Shown here piece after piece: positions 36,071-48,023 of a stretch of 64,000 bases of DNA (positions are counted from its first letter, which is position 1; each line of letters begins with the position of its first letter). The notes under the pieces are model-generated. The model worked only from the letters and a program-made list of their open reading frames with translations, ran no database searches and was not told where the DNA came from. The translations under genes and the position numbers were made by a program. The stretch is from assembly GCA_027186245.1 (NCBI GenBank), contig CP114486.1, positions 806,001-870,000 on the forward strand, given 5' to 3'. This DNA is from Coriaria nepalensis (Eukaryota; Streptophyta; Magnoliopsida; Cucurbitales; Coriariaceae).

Positions 36071-38035
36071 TTAACTGCATGAAGCCGTTGCAGTCTGCAC
36101 TCTGGAATCAGTTTCCGGCCGACGACATATCTTCCTCAACGGCTCAATTTCCAGACAGTAAGTTTAGAATAAAGTTTTCTAAGAATCCTTAATAATTCCG
36201 TTTATAAGACACGATCCATGTCATACCTCGTACTGATCGTGATCATAATGGACCAAGAATCTGCAGCGACGACCTCTTACATCATGTCCACGTCTCTGTG
36301 CATCAAGGATGTGGGCATCAAAGTAAAGCGCCTGCTCTTTACCTTCAAGTTTAAGAAAGATCAACTTGCAAATGTTTTGGAGATACGAGTACTCTGGCTT
36401 CTTCCCCCTATTCCCTTGTAGATGTAGTTATAAGAGAGTTCCACCTGAAAGCATAGTATGAGATCACCAGGAAGAATTGCAACACAGTCTGATGATTCCC
36501 ATGGCAGGGAACGAAGTCTGACATGCATTTGAATATTAACCCACTCATCCTCCTCTGCTCCGAAACCAGCAAACCGGACTAGTACTACCTAACCAACAGC
36601 ATTGGTGAGGTAAGATAACAAGAAGATAGAGGGAAAACGAATGCAGCCCATATTATAGTTTCATATAAAAAAAAACAGAGTAGAAAAACCTTTTCTTCTG
36701 TTCTCTTTCAAAAGAAGGAAAAGGAAAGTTCCTGTATAAGAAAATTTTACAAACAGATGCAGACTAATCGGATCACCAGTGTCTAGATATTTGTGGGACA
36801 AAAAGGTGGCTACATCATACCTACACAAAGAGACAACAGAATCAGATTATTATAGGGATTCTAAAGTTAGATCATTTAACAGTACATCAGCTCCTGTTAA
36901 TTCTGCAACCCTTTGACAGAAAAAAGATAATTCTAACCATGCACGATCTCTGTCAGATTTTGCCTCAAATTCCATTGCAGAGGTCTCTGGGGCACCCTTT
37001 CCTGGCCCTGCAACTCGCAGAACCAAACTGCGGGTTAAGGAAATCTCAAATATGATGAAATAAAGAATCATATACTACTGATAGGTAATAGGATGAAAAC
37101 GAAGGTGACATGGATTCAATACGAGCCACTTAAACATTGTACTTACCAGTTTCAGAGCAATCCAATGCCTGAAAGGCTTAGAAACCAAAATAAAGATAAA
37201 CCTCAAATTTTTGGACAAATAGAGAGAAGGGCTTGAATCAGATCAGAGAAGTTCTTTCTACCTGAAAGAGTAGACATAGGAACAACTATAGATCGAGGTC
37301 TATTTCTCATAGGATTTGAATCTACTCGAGGCATGGGAGACACATTCAACTTTCCAGGAGCCTTGCTTGATTTTTCCCTGATAGCATATCGCCCATTTTG
37401 AAACCAATTCCAAACCTTTGGAGGAAAAAGAAAAATGGATAGAAGAGTCGCCATACTTGCTTCATTTGAACTGTGATCTTGCCTTTTCGATCAACCGACT
37501 TGCTACAGATAATGACAAAGGATCCACAATTTACATCATGTAGTGAATATGATTGCTGACCTATTATAGAAAAGGACTAAGCCACTTAGGCCCACCTGAA
37601 CTTCTCTGCAAGGCTCACAATAAGTTCTCTAGCAGGCATTGAATTATCGTGTGCTTGTAGAATCGCTTCCATTTCCGTAACCTCATAGAAGAAAGAATTG
37701 TACATCTGATCGGTAATAGTGAATACGAGAAAGCAATCTGAATCATCTGATAATGATAATAGTTCATATAAATTCCGATAGAAACTGAAAACCTTAATAA
37801 AATCCAGTAACGATCTAAATGTTAATACAGCACAAGATCTTGAGCATAAGGAGCCTGAAATCGGAATCCACATAGTAACAATTCAAGCTCTAAATTCGAA
37901 GAACTCTGGCTTAAGACGATCAAAAGGTCGCAAAATAAAACTTAAGACAAGAATAAGCGAAAGAGGAAAAAGAAGAAGAACCTCGGCAGGAGCAAAACGG
38001 AAGGCAGGGCCTCCATTGCAGGGAGGTCGACCCAT
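36071..38035 (-). CDS. SHH2: SAWADEE homeodomain protein, SHH2-like, damaged 3' end
   Basis: Reconstructed exons: 37982-38035, 37596-37681, 37457-37502, 37262-37415, 36938-37007, 36751-36820, 36445-36588, 36227-36364 and 36071-36142 (277 residues). It begins [18 protein letters not shown], then a divergent homeodomain ([12 protein letters not shown]) and a SAWADEE domain ([60 protein letters not shown]) that reads histone H3 tail methylation. SHH1 guides Pol IV; SHH2 is the paralogue with this N-terminus. The last exon is odd. Where family members splice before GAA-ATT, the acceptor AG reads GG, so a weaker AG nine bases on must be used. Downstream, about 36090-36110, the frame expected for the C-terminal tail is shifted by one base, giving an early stop at 36071. 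The rest of the gene is intact, so it may be functional with a shorter tail, or decaying. I do not place it in the Arabidopsis colinear order. Confidence 0.8.
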
Positions 38036-38588
38036 GAGCTTTTCTTCTCTCCTCTCTTTCGTTTCTTACATTTGTGTTCTGAAACGCTGGTTGAAACAGA
38101 AAAGAAGAAGAAGCGAGCTTCAAAATAAACTGCTCGCTAATAAAAGTGCGTTATTTACCGCGCGCTATACACGCAACTAAAATTTTCCCCGCAAAAATAC
38201 CCTCAAGTGGCAAAATAGTCTTTTCGCAACATTCGAAATAGGGTGGTAGAACCGTAGGGCCCACGGGGCCCAACAAAATATTTCCGGTCTTTGGGCCGCA
38301 AATTAACCTTCTTATTGATGTAGCCCAAAATTTAATCACGCTTATAAAAACCAATGCAACTTTTTTTAATGCTTTGTTCCATGAAAATGATAATAATAAT
38401 AGTAATAATAATAATAATAATAATAAGAGCGATTGAAAAATAATACAAAAGTCTGTTCCTGATCAGGTACATAAATAAAACTCAATTAAATGGAGGCAAA
38501 AAAAAAAAAAGTGAAAATTTGGAAGCTTTTGATGAGAGGCGGGTTGGGAATTGGGATGAAGAAGATGCAGGTGAGGGATGGGTAGCAC
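38036..38588. other. SHH2 promoter and REX4-like 3' flank
   Basis: Non-coding spacer with an ATA/ATT repeat near 38389-38424. No gene. Confidence 0.6.
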
Positions 38589-40966
38589 TCAAAAGAGAGG
38601 AGGAGCCTCTCCTCCATCCTTGATTAGTTTCTTCCTGGGTTTGTGTTTCTTCTTCTTTTGCTTGAGCTTTATCTCATCTTTCACACTCTTTTCCCATCGT
38701 TTTCTGTTTCTCTGATATAGCACCATGGCTGCTCTAGCATCTTCAATCTGTAACAGTTCATTATAACATATGAGAAAAGAGAGAAATAAAAAAAAAACCA
38801 CAAGTTTCTAGACTCGAAAGTAAACAAGAATACTAACAGGACAATGCTCCCCATTTTGGATCTCAACGCCAAGAAACTCGGAAGCTAAATGCCGTAGTGC
38901 CCTTCTACCCCCTTCCCTGTTTTCACCAACAACCAATTAATACGAAGATCATTCTTTAAAGTTGCAAACGGATAGAAAAAAAGATGAAAATTTTTACTTC
39001 TGAAAGAGAGAGTATTCCGAGGTGTCACGTATGTCCTCCTTCGGATGACTTAATAGCAATGCCTGTCAAAAGAGGAAAATTTACTTTTAACTTCTCAATA
39101 TAAATATGTACATATATAAAATTATATATAGTAAACAACAGAATTTTAAGAACAGATACCTTAAGATCGTTGCGCAATGCATGTCCAACAAGAATCTTTC
39201 CTTTAATCAACTCTGCAACTTTCTTTTGTGCGGTTCGGAAATCCTTGGCTGATAGCGCGAAGGAAAACTTGTGAATAAAAGTTCTAGGACTTTTCAGCTA
39301 TTAAACAACCTCAATCTTTAACTAGTAGAGATCCCGAATAATGGAAGAATAAGAAAAGAGAGTAAATGGAAATAAAGCAAACCTTTCTTCAAATCACGGG
39401 GTCTTATGCCACTAATTTGAGTACGGAAATCAATGACATGCTCTAATGGGCGAACAAACTCATCATATACAACATTTCCCCATTTATTTACCTGCCATTA
39501 ACTGATGTATTAGAGGACAAAGTAATTGTGTAAGTTGCTCGAAAACCTGAAGCGTAATGAAACAATTTACTATTTGATAGAAAACAACATCAACAGAACA
39601 AAATAGCAAGTTTCTTTTTTTTCCTTCCATCGAGAATCACAGAAACACACAAAAATTAGTATTAATTAAGCGGAAAGATCATTGATCCAATGTTCTATAT
39701 AACTTGGCTCAAATATGGTGTAGAAACTAACAAACATGGGATTCATAAACAGAATGAAAAATGAATAAGAGGAGAGGAAGTAAATAGAATAATGGTTTAC
39801 TAACCAGAGTGACTCGTCCAAGGGCGCTCTTGTTTCCTTGACCAACACCAACCATTTCACAATCCATAGCTACTGCATCTGTAAGGCTGTTAAACGTGAT
39901 GAATAAGTGAAACAGAAATTGAAAGACAAAAGGAAGTAGTTTCCAAAATATCCTATAAAAGCACTCTCCATATAATGCAAGCTTCATAAATAAAAGTTAT
40001 GTCGAGGAAATTTGAACTATGTATGATTTCTTTTATTCCCATGTGATTCTTATTTTTGTTGCCATCCCGAATCTAGTTGTATAACTAAATTTCATCAGAC
40101 TGGAAGTTTTAAGGGTCACTTCAATACAGAAGTCATCAAAATTTATAGTACAGGTGCTTTGTATTGTTTTGCTTTTCATATTATATATATATATATATAT
40201 TGATTGTAAGTGACATTTGTTTTCTTGGATAATAAATCATCAAACTATGAATAATTAAATTTGTGTTTTGAGTCTATACATACATATTTTGATGTTTTCA
40301 AAAAATATCTCATAAATCTCAGACTTTAATATGACAGTAAGGAACCTGGAGTCATTATTGACTGGAATGAGAGGATTTTTCTTCGGAACATTTGACCCTG
40401 CATCCGGTCTATCCTTACGCTTCCCTGTAATTGACAATGCTCTAAAAATTAATAGAGTGCAGGAAAATGCACAAGTAAAAGAAAGGTACTGAAAGTGAGA
40501 CTTTTGCTTGATCTCGATGATCATTGTAATTTGTAAGTTATCTACTTTTACTCAGCTAAGGTATTCTGAGACTTGATAATTTCCTAATCAAAGAGGCAGA
40601 TAAACTTTAGCCAACGTTCTGACCAGAAAGTAATAAACTTTTAGCAGTGATAAACTGTAGCATACTCAATACAAACCAAACTGAAAATCAAAAGAAACAT
40701 ATAAGAGAAGAGCGCACCTAAAACGGAATTATGGGTCTCGATTTCTGAGGGATTTGAGGTCCTTGAAGGCATCGAGCCATGGCTTTTCAGCTTCTGCAAA
40801 ACAAAACAACATGAAAAGCTACACAAACAGAGAGAGACAGAGACAGAGAGGGGAGGGGCGAAGGAAGAGGACGAGGTACCTGCTGGAGCATAGCCCAGTT
40901 GGGGTTGAACTGGAGAGGTTTACTAGTCTTCTTCTTCTTCGTCGTCGTCGTCGCCTCTGCTTCCAT
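38589..40966 (-). CDS. REX4-like DEDDh 3'-5' RNA exonuclease
   Basis: Nine exons: 40880-40966, 40718-40793, 40346-40424, 39805-39886, 39383-39491, 39160-39248, 38998-39062, 38838-38916 and 38589-38747, giving 274 residues. It is an exonuclease of the RNase H fold, REX4/ISG20 branch. The catalytic set is complete: Asp89 and Glu91 in AMDCEMVGVG (Exo I), Asp172 in GHALRNDLK (Exo II), and His220 with Asp225 in GEHCPIEDARAAM (Exo III, DEDDh). The N-terminus carries a TTTTKKKK stretch and the C-terminus a KQKKKKHKPRKK stretch, likely nuclear/nucleolar signals. Yeast Rex4 acts in pre-rRNA processing. Gene position equals At3g15080. It shares a short intergenic region with the divergent PDAP1-like gene. 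Confidence 0.93.
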
Positions 40967-41393
40967 CTTCTTCAGTGCCCGAGTCGAGAGGCGCAGAAAG
41001 CCTAATCAGACGACACCGTTACTGCCCCGCCGTTCAATTACCGAACTCGTTTTATGACCTGCGTTGGACGACGAAACGCCGACGTTTAGGCTCCATGTTT
41101 TTCCAAATTTCCCGACACTAATATATACACAAGTGTAATCTTAAGAAATTTAATAATGAAAAATTTAGATATTAAATAATTAAACTGACACTAATCAAAT
41201 ATTAATAATTAAAAATATTTTAAATAATTTCTACTCATATATATATATACTCTCCTAAGTCGAATTGGATTTCTCTCTCCTAAATATCATTATATTTATA
41301 TTTATTTATACGCGGGGGCGAGTATAAGCCTCTTTATCTTTCTCTCTCCTCCTCTTCCTCTCTCTCTCTCTCTCGTTTTTTCTTGCGACGAAG
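40967..41393. promoter_or_regulatory. Bidirectional promoter, REX4-like and PDAP1-like
   Basis: Only 427 bp separate the two divergent start codons. A TATTTATA-type box lies near 41291-41310, ahead of a pyrimidine-rich (CT)n leader on the PDAP1 side. The REX4 side has a GC-richer, TATA-less leader. Confidence 0.6.
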
Positions 41394-43400
41394 ATGGGAA
41401 GAGGGAAGTTCAAGGGGAAGCCCACTGGCCACCGTCAATTCTCCACTGTTGACGAGATTAGTAAATACCTCTATCCCTCTTTTATCTGATTATTTTTCTG
41501 TGTATTTTCCTGGTCTTTGATTTGCGATGTTAGATCTATAAATTGTACGCGGGATTTGGTCGTTTGCTCTAATCCTCTTTTGTTCATTCGAAATTTGATT
41601 CGAATTGGAGTCTAGATTGCGGTGGATTTATACAATTCCGGTTTCCGTTTTTTGATAATTTGTATTGTCAGTTTTCAGCTGCGGAAGTCGAGTGCTTATT
41701 ATCAGAACGTGATAACTTTAGCATGTGTCTAAGATGCACTTTTGAGTTTCTTCACCGTTCAGCTAATTTGAATCCATGCACACTCTCGGCTAAGTGAATA
41801 GTTGTGTTTGGTTTAGAAAGTATGAAACTTTGTTGTGAGATTGAAAACTTGTTTAGTTTTTTTCTTTTTGGTTCAAAAATCGTCTGGATACATGAGTTCT
41901 GTAGCTAGTGCAATCATAGATTCCTTCCTCTTCATAATCGTAAGTACTGTGGAGAACATGGCAAATTTTCTGTTAGGTGCATATGTTCTTCAAATACTTC
42001 TAAATTCTAATAGTTGGGTTTTAAACATTGTGTTTTTCAACAAGAGCATGATTTAGCACAAGAAAAACGAAATGCTGCTCATTAATTAATTGAAGGAAAA
42101 ATATTTATCCATTTTCACTGGTTTAAGAAGTTGTTCATTTAAGTTATGGGGGACTCTTAGTGAAGAAGTTGCTTCATCCTGCTGTTTTGATCTTGAGTGA
42201 GGTGGTTTTGGTTCTGAGCGGTTTTATATTTATATGGTTGCAGAAGCAGGAACCTCTTCTCGTCCACGGACCTTTAAGCAGGTATCTTCATGCTCTGTCT
42301 TTTCCAAAATTTTCTTATTAGCCATCTTTATTTATCGTTTCATAATATGTTTGTCCATATTCAGAGCAAGATGCTCCTCTCTTGAGTTGCCTTTGTTGTT
42401 GGATTAAACTCACTGATGGCTATTATGCATCAAAGCAGCAACACGAAAATGTTCTATAAAAAATCTGCAGAAATTAAACTTTTTGAACCTTGCATTTTGA
42501 AATTATGATTTTTGTCTTACTTTTTTCTCACGAGAAAATATATTCCCTGATGTTTCTTAGGAAGAGGCCGAGTTGCCTGAAGAGGAAGAAGATATTGAGT
42601 CTGAAGAGGAATCAGAAGAAGAATCTGAGGTACACAAATATACCTTTTTTTGTAGCATGATATATATATGCCTATGTTCTTCCTTTAAGCTCTATATCTT
42701 CCTTCCTTTGTCCCATGAATCTCATATCAGCAGAAACGGAAAGGCACTCAGGGAATCATTGAGATCGAAAATCCTAATTTAGTTAAGCAGAAGAATGTGA
42801 AGGCTAAAGATGTTGATGTAAGTTTGGAAAATCGTATGTTTTATATTTTCAGAAACTCTTCATCTTCATTTTGCCTAATATTATGCTGTTTTTGCAGATT
42901 GAGAAAACAACTGAACTCTCAAGGCGTGAGAGGTCTGTGAAATTTCTTGACTTGTTTTTTTTTTTTTTTTGCCCTTTCAATATCAATTTAGGCCTCTGCA
43001 TGTAATATCACACTGGCAAGATGGTGTGATTGTAACCGAGTTTCTTTGAGGTTTGAGCTGTCTCAAAGGTGATGTTAGTAGAACTCTAATCAAGTATTTC
43101 TTATTTTATCTTCATTTAATGCAGAGAGGAGATAGAGAAGCAAAAGGCTCATGAAAGGTATATGAGGCTGCAGGAACAAGGAAAAACAGAACAAGCAAAG
43201 AAAGATCTAGGTACTTTAACTCCTCAAATCTATATTTCATTACTCCGTACTTAACTACTTTACCTGTCCACCTATCGCCACATCTCTGTTTCAAATGTTG
43301 CACAAAATCAGTATATTCTTTATTTGCAGAGCGTTTGTCTATGATACGACAACAAAGGGCAGAGGCCGCTAAGAAGCGAGAGGAAGAGAAGGCTGGTATG

Positions 43401-43434
<34 letters not shown>

Positions 43435-43537
43435 AACAAATTCAGAGTTTACCTTTGTTTATTTTCTTAGAAGCTGATTATATCTTTACCAACTCTTCTC
43501 AGCCAAGGAGCAGAAGAAAGCGGAGGCGCGCAAGTGA
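41394..43537 (+). CDS. 28 kDa heat/acid-stable phosphoprotein (PDAP1 family)
   Basis: Eight exons: 41394-41460, 42244-42281, 42561-42629, 42731-42817, 42898-42932, 43125-43210, 43330-43395 and 43503-43537, giving 160 residues. It begins MGRGKFKGKPTGHRQFS, as PDAP1/PAP1 proteins do. A highly acidic block follows (ELPEEEEDIESEEESEEESE), then the conserved core GTQGIIEIENPNLV and a Lys/Glu-rich, probably helical tail with ELSRREREEIEKQKAHERY. Acidic serines are likely casein kinase II sites. Animal members bind PDGF; the plant role is unknown, perhaps in RNA or translation complexes. The exon 4 acceptor is a tandem NAGNAG. I do not place the gene in the Arabidopsis order. Confidence 0.93.
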
Positions 43538-43846
43538 GATGGTGAGATGGAAAACGGAGAAATCCACAGTGGATCATTTATGTTTTTGTTCAATTGGATT
43601 TTAAAAGAAAACTAGATATTGCGTTCTCCTACTGCTTAGGAAGTTTAGTGGGTTCTAAATTACAGCATTTTATGCTCATGTAAACTTAGAAGACATCTCT
43701 ATAGTTGCAAACATTTCCAGTTTCTCATATATATATACCATATAACCTTATTAGTACACAAAGAATGTTCTTTTATATTCATTCATAAACTAATGTATGT
43801 ATGTATATAGATTTCAAGAATCTAAGGGTGTAGTATAGTCGCTGCA
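43538..43846. other. PDAP1-like 3' flank
   Basis: 3' UTR side of the PDAP1-like gene. An (AT)n tract lies near 43728. No gene. Confidence 0.5.
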
Positions 43847-44020
43847 TTAACAATGTTTCAGCAAACAATATGTATGAACAAGATGAGGATAAGTGGCAAA
43901 AGCAGGCTCCAAAATTGACAGAAGTAGGAGGGTGAGGGAAAGCGTGATAAGAATCAGGTTCCAACGCGCTGCGCAAGCAAATGGCAAGCTGACGATTAGG
44001 CTCACGAGTCTGGAGTCCAT
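43847..44020 (-). CDS. Candidate 57-residue hydrophobic peptide
   Basis: An ATG-started frame of 57 codons. The product has one long hydrophobic stretch (NLILITLSLTLLLLSILEPAFA), here listed in parts as NLILITLSLTL and LLLSILEPAFA, resembling a signal peptide or a single membrane helix, then a short tail with two Cys. A TATA box at 44072-44079 lies about 55 bp upstream of the ATG, which is suitable spacing for a core promoter. I recognise no family. It may be a small secreted-peptide gene or a chance frame. Confidence 0.25.
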   Translation of the reverse strand: MDSRLVSLIVSLPFACAARWNLILITLSLTLLLLSILEPAFATYPHLVHTYCLLKHC

Positions 44021-44071
44021 GTGATGTAAGCGGCCACAGGGAATCTTTAAGGGGGTTATGTGTTGTGTTGT

Positions 44072-44079
44072 GTATATAG
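44072..44079 (-). promoter_or_regulatory. TATA-like box of candidate small gene
   Basis: Reads CTATATAC on the reverse strand, about 55 bp upstream of the small frame at 43847-44020. Confidence 0.35.
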
Positions 44080-44560
44080 TTTTGTCGTATTCACGGGCAG
44101 AGGAAATCCAACCCAACACACAAGGGAGTGACAGAATAAACTTGGAGATAATTCATGTGTTCTTTTGTGTGGGCCCAAATTTCACACGCGTCAATCTTTC
44201 ATTTGCTTGTTATACCACGATAGCAAAAATCTTGGACGTGGGTAAATATCTGGGTTGACCAGTTTTGCTAATTATATTTGGATACAAAATAAATAAATAA
44301 AATTAAAGAATTAGGCATGTAAATAAATAAATAAATCGTGGGGAAAAGAAAAGGTCCAACATAAACCGGAGCAATGTAATGAAGGAAGGTGGTGGCGCAT
44401 GGTGATTGGCTAATGGAGGAGGGTAGGGCCCACCTCAATGCAGTTTGCAAGCCAAGACTTACTACCTAAATAGTTACATGCCAAGAAAAATGGCAACTTA
44501 CCTGAAACCAATTAATAAATCCAACGGTAAAAGAAAAAAAGAAATGAAAATCACTTTTGC

Positions 44561-44568
44561 TATATAAA
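44561..44568 (+). promoter_or_regulatory. TATA box of the RING gene
   Basis: TATATAAA, followed by a CT-rich leader exon that ends at a GT donor at 44694. The 5' UTR intron would run to the acceptor ending at 45438, leaving 26 bases before the ATG. Confidence 0.75.
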
Positions 44569-45464
44569 CACTGAAATAGAGAGCAACGATTACAAATTTA
44601 GTAATAATCATAGCCCAAGCTCTCTATCTCTCTCTCTCTCTCTCTTTCCGCCGCTTTCTTTGTCTGCGATCATCAATCTTCGTCACCGCCACGGTTAGTT
44701 TTCTTTCTCTGATTTCATCGATCATATTTTTCCGATTCTTCGTTTCCTTGCACTAGTTGTGCTTAATTCGGCATGCAAGTTTTTTTCTTTTTTCTGGGTG
44801 TGATTATGTATTGGGTAAAGTTGCAATTTTTTTCGTTATTTCTTTTGCAAGACTCCGATGATGAAATCTAGGGTTTTTTTTAGCCCGTTATGATGAAATC
44901 TTGGACGTGTTTTTCTATTTGGTGGGGAGGGGGGTGTTTTACTTTCATTCCTGAAGAGAGGGTAGGAAAGGATTCTGAAAAGTGATGATTTTTTTTTCTA
45001 TGTTTTGTCTGGGCTCTAGGTTATGGTCGTAAGTTTTTTTTTATTTTTTTGGGAGTGAAAATCTGACACTATTTGTGTTTAGTTGGAAATTTTGATTATT
45101 GTAGGAAGTTTTCTTATACTTGTTCTGGGTTCTTATCTGGCCATTGTGATCAGAAGACAGAAGGCACTATGTTTTGACCCTTTTATTTTATTTCTTATTT
45201 CTTTTCCTGTAACAAAATGAGGCTTTGATTGCTCTTGGTGGTTTTATTTGGTCGTTAAAGAGAATTTTATATTTTCTGTGCTGTAATACTTGGCTGTAAT
45301 CTCATCTGTATCTGTTGTTATGTTCAACGTCCGGGATAATTAATGTTCTTAGATCGTTTCTTCTTTGGAAGTTTGGATTTTTAACTGGTCTATTTACTCA
45401 CATTGCTGTTTCATTGTTATTTTTCAATTTGGGAACAGGCACGTTTTTTGATAATACTATTGCC

Positions 45465-47279
45465 ATGGAACAAAGGATACTGTGCACGAATGAAATTATA
45501 GATCTCGGGATGGATCAGCAAAGCCAAGGTTATCTTCACTCCGACCATTCCCCATTCCGTTTGGGACCCGCACTAAACTTCTCACAGCCTAATAATATGC
45601 ATGCTATGCCTTCATCTTCTAGAAGTGTCGATTCCCAACATCTACCCGAGCATTATGAGGGTGCAATGTTCTATAACCTGACCCAATACAATAGCTTCCA
45701 CCACAATCAAGGTCTAGACTTAACCGTCGCACCTCCTGGAAACTTCTATTATTCTTACAATACCCCACCTTCTACTTCCGGAATGTTACCTCGACCTTTT
45801 AATCAAGCCATCTCTGAGCAGATGCCTTCTTCTAGTTCTGCAGATGATTATGGAAGGAATATGCATTATATGGACTCAGACAGAGGTCCATACAAAAGAA
45901 AAATGGCAGAGGGTTTTCCAGGAAATTTCCCGCATTTTAATTCGGCAAGTTCTAGTTCTTCAGTTCCTGTTTTCAATACTACTACTTCTTTCACCCCTCC
46001 CCAATACAGAGGAAACGGAATCCCTGTTACCGATGCCTTGCCTCAAATTCCAAGCAGTAGCCATTTGGGTCGGGGGAACTATGTGGGCCCAAATCATCAT
46101 TTACAGCATTTATCTAGTGATTCTTCAGATGGAGCTTCCTCGTCTTGGAATCAGGTCTCTGCTGTGCCTTTAAACATGGGAGTTCAAAGATTCCACGAGA
46201 CCATTGGAGTCAGAAGTTCCACAAGCTTCCTGAATCTTCCTTCCACCAACCACCGGGCCCGCAGTCATCAGCACTACCCACCACCACCACCACCACCTCC
46301 ATCGACCATGCAAGGAGTGGTGAGAAGACAGCATGGTAACTTCCATCCACAAGTAGCAGCATCAGCTTCATATAGGCTTGCTTTGAGTTCCCTGGGCAGA
46401 AATATGGGTCCTACCCACAATACTATGGAAATAGAGCGGAGGCAACCGGGGCCCGCTCCTGCTACTGGCATCAGAATATATCGTACTCATAGAGGCAGTT
46501 CCATTCCTGAGATGACACCTAGATACCACAGCTTACGTAACCTGAGAGTTATCCGAGATGATGTAATCATCTATCTCCATTCCCTCTAAATAATTACCAT
46601 TTTTTTTTCCTGCAAATAGTACAATAAGATGTTGTGTTTTTGACTAAAAGTTTATTTCGGTGAATACTTGTAGGACGTTGCGATACTAGAGTTACCTGAA
46701 TTATATGAACGAGAGAACTTCATTGACAATCACAGAGACATGCGCTTGGACATAGAGGACATGTCTTATGAGGTATGTCCATATTTCTAGTTGAAATAGT
46801 TTTTTACTCAATGCTATATATCAATACTTATATTTCCATCTGTACATTTAAAAACGTAATAGGAACTTCTTGCATTGGGGGAGCGGATCGGTCATGTAAA
46901 CAGTGGGTTGACAGAAGAAACTGTTACGAGGAAATTAAAGACGCAAACTTATATGTCATCTGCAAATGTTATTAATCTGGAAGAGGAAGAAGAAGCAGCA
47001 ACATCTGAGGGGCAAGAAACTGAATCTTGCATTATATGTCAGGTAATTGTCAGCTAACAATACAAACGTTCCTGCTTTTTTGTAATAGTAAAAATGTTTT
47101 TATCATATACTAAACCGACATACATTTCGCAAATGGGTTCTTTTCAGGATGACTATATGAACTATGAGAAGCTTGGAATTTTGAGATGCGGACATGAGTA
47201 CCATGCAAATTGTTTGAAAAAGTGGCTGGTCATAAAGAATGTTTGCCCCATCTGCAAATCGGAGGCAATACCTGTATAG
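45465..47279 (+). CDS. RING-H2 E3 ubiquitin ligase
   Basis: Four coding exons, 45465-46562, 46674-46772, 46863-47042 and 47148-47279, encode 502 residues, with a leader intron of about 745 bp. Residues 1 to about 360 are a Ser/Pro/Asn/His-rich region, including an eight-proline run, likely disordered and used for substrate binding. The segment around 390-440 (YEELLALGERIGHVNSGL, TEETVTRKLKT) is the conserved block that precedes the RING in this plant family. The C-terminal RING-H2 begins at CIICQ (Cys455) and continues with LRCGHEYHANCLKKWL and CPICK, ligand order C-C-C-H-H-C-C-C. Gene position equals At3g15070. The product should transfer ubiquitin with an E2. Substrates are unknown. The ATG at 45465 (MEQRIL) lies just after the leader-intron acceptor. 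Confidence 0.93.
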
Positions 47280-48023
47280 CGATTGGAGCGCTCAACTCCA
47301 GAGCTTCCAGAGCTCCCTTCTTTTACTAATATAATCTCTATAGAAATTAGTATAAGATTTTTTGCTTTCTATGTATTGTGTAATATATTTTGCATGTACA
47401 TGGCTAACGTTCTGTTTTGTGTGATGTGTAATTAGGCACATTGCTGTTCATTTATTGTGAACATATATGTCCTTGTGAAATTCTTAAAGAGTTATGTGAT
47501 GCTTCATAATGAAAATTCAGATTGTTCTTTGTATTCATTAAAATTCTTATCCTTTCTTGTTGATGGTGGTCATTGTACTGAGTATGACTCATTTATCGAG
47601 CATACGTGGTTGGATTTATTTGTCATATAATACATTAAAAAAATTGACCTTTTTCAGTGTAATTGGTCTGTAAAAACAGAACCGTAGTCGTAGGAATTGA
47701 GAAAACTGTTTAATCATTTTTCAACCTCCAAAATAAAAACAATTGAAAATTTTGCTTACATACAACTTATGCTTGTCCAAAAGAAACAACAAATCTCTAA
47801 TCTACAGCAGCCAGATACATTAACAGCAATACACAGGAAGAAACTATAAAGTACGGTGGCATAGCACTTTCTTATCCTCCAAACACTAAGCGAGCCGGAA
47901 AGACCAGACCACCTCAATCGAGTACCGTAAAAGATGACCATAAACACTTCCAATGTATGTTTGAGTAGAGATGAGCAAATGTGAAGTGAGACTTTTACCC
48001 ATCAATCCTCCATTCTAAGTGAA
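47280..48023. other. Convergent spacer, RING and RABA1 genes
   Basis: 3' flanks of two convergent genes. No coding signal. Confidence 0.6.

Noticed and set aside
36218..36421. 67-codon forward frame
   Set aside because: Complement of SHH2-like exon 8 and its intron.
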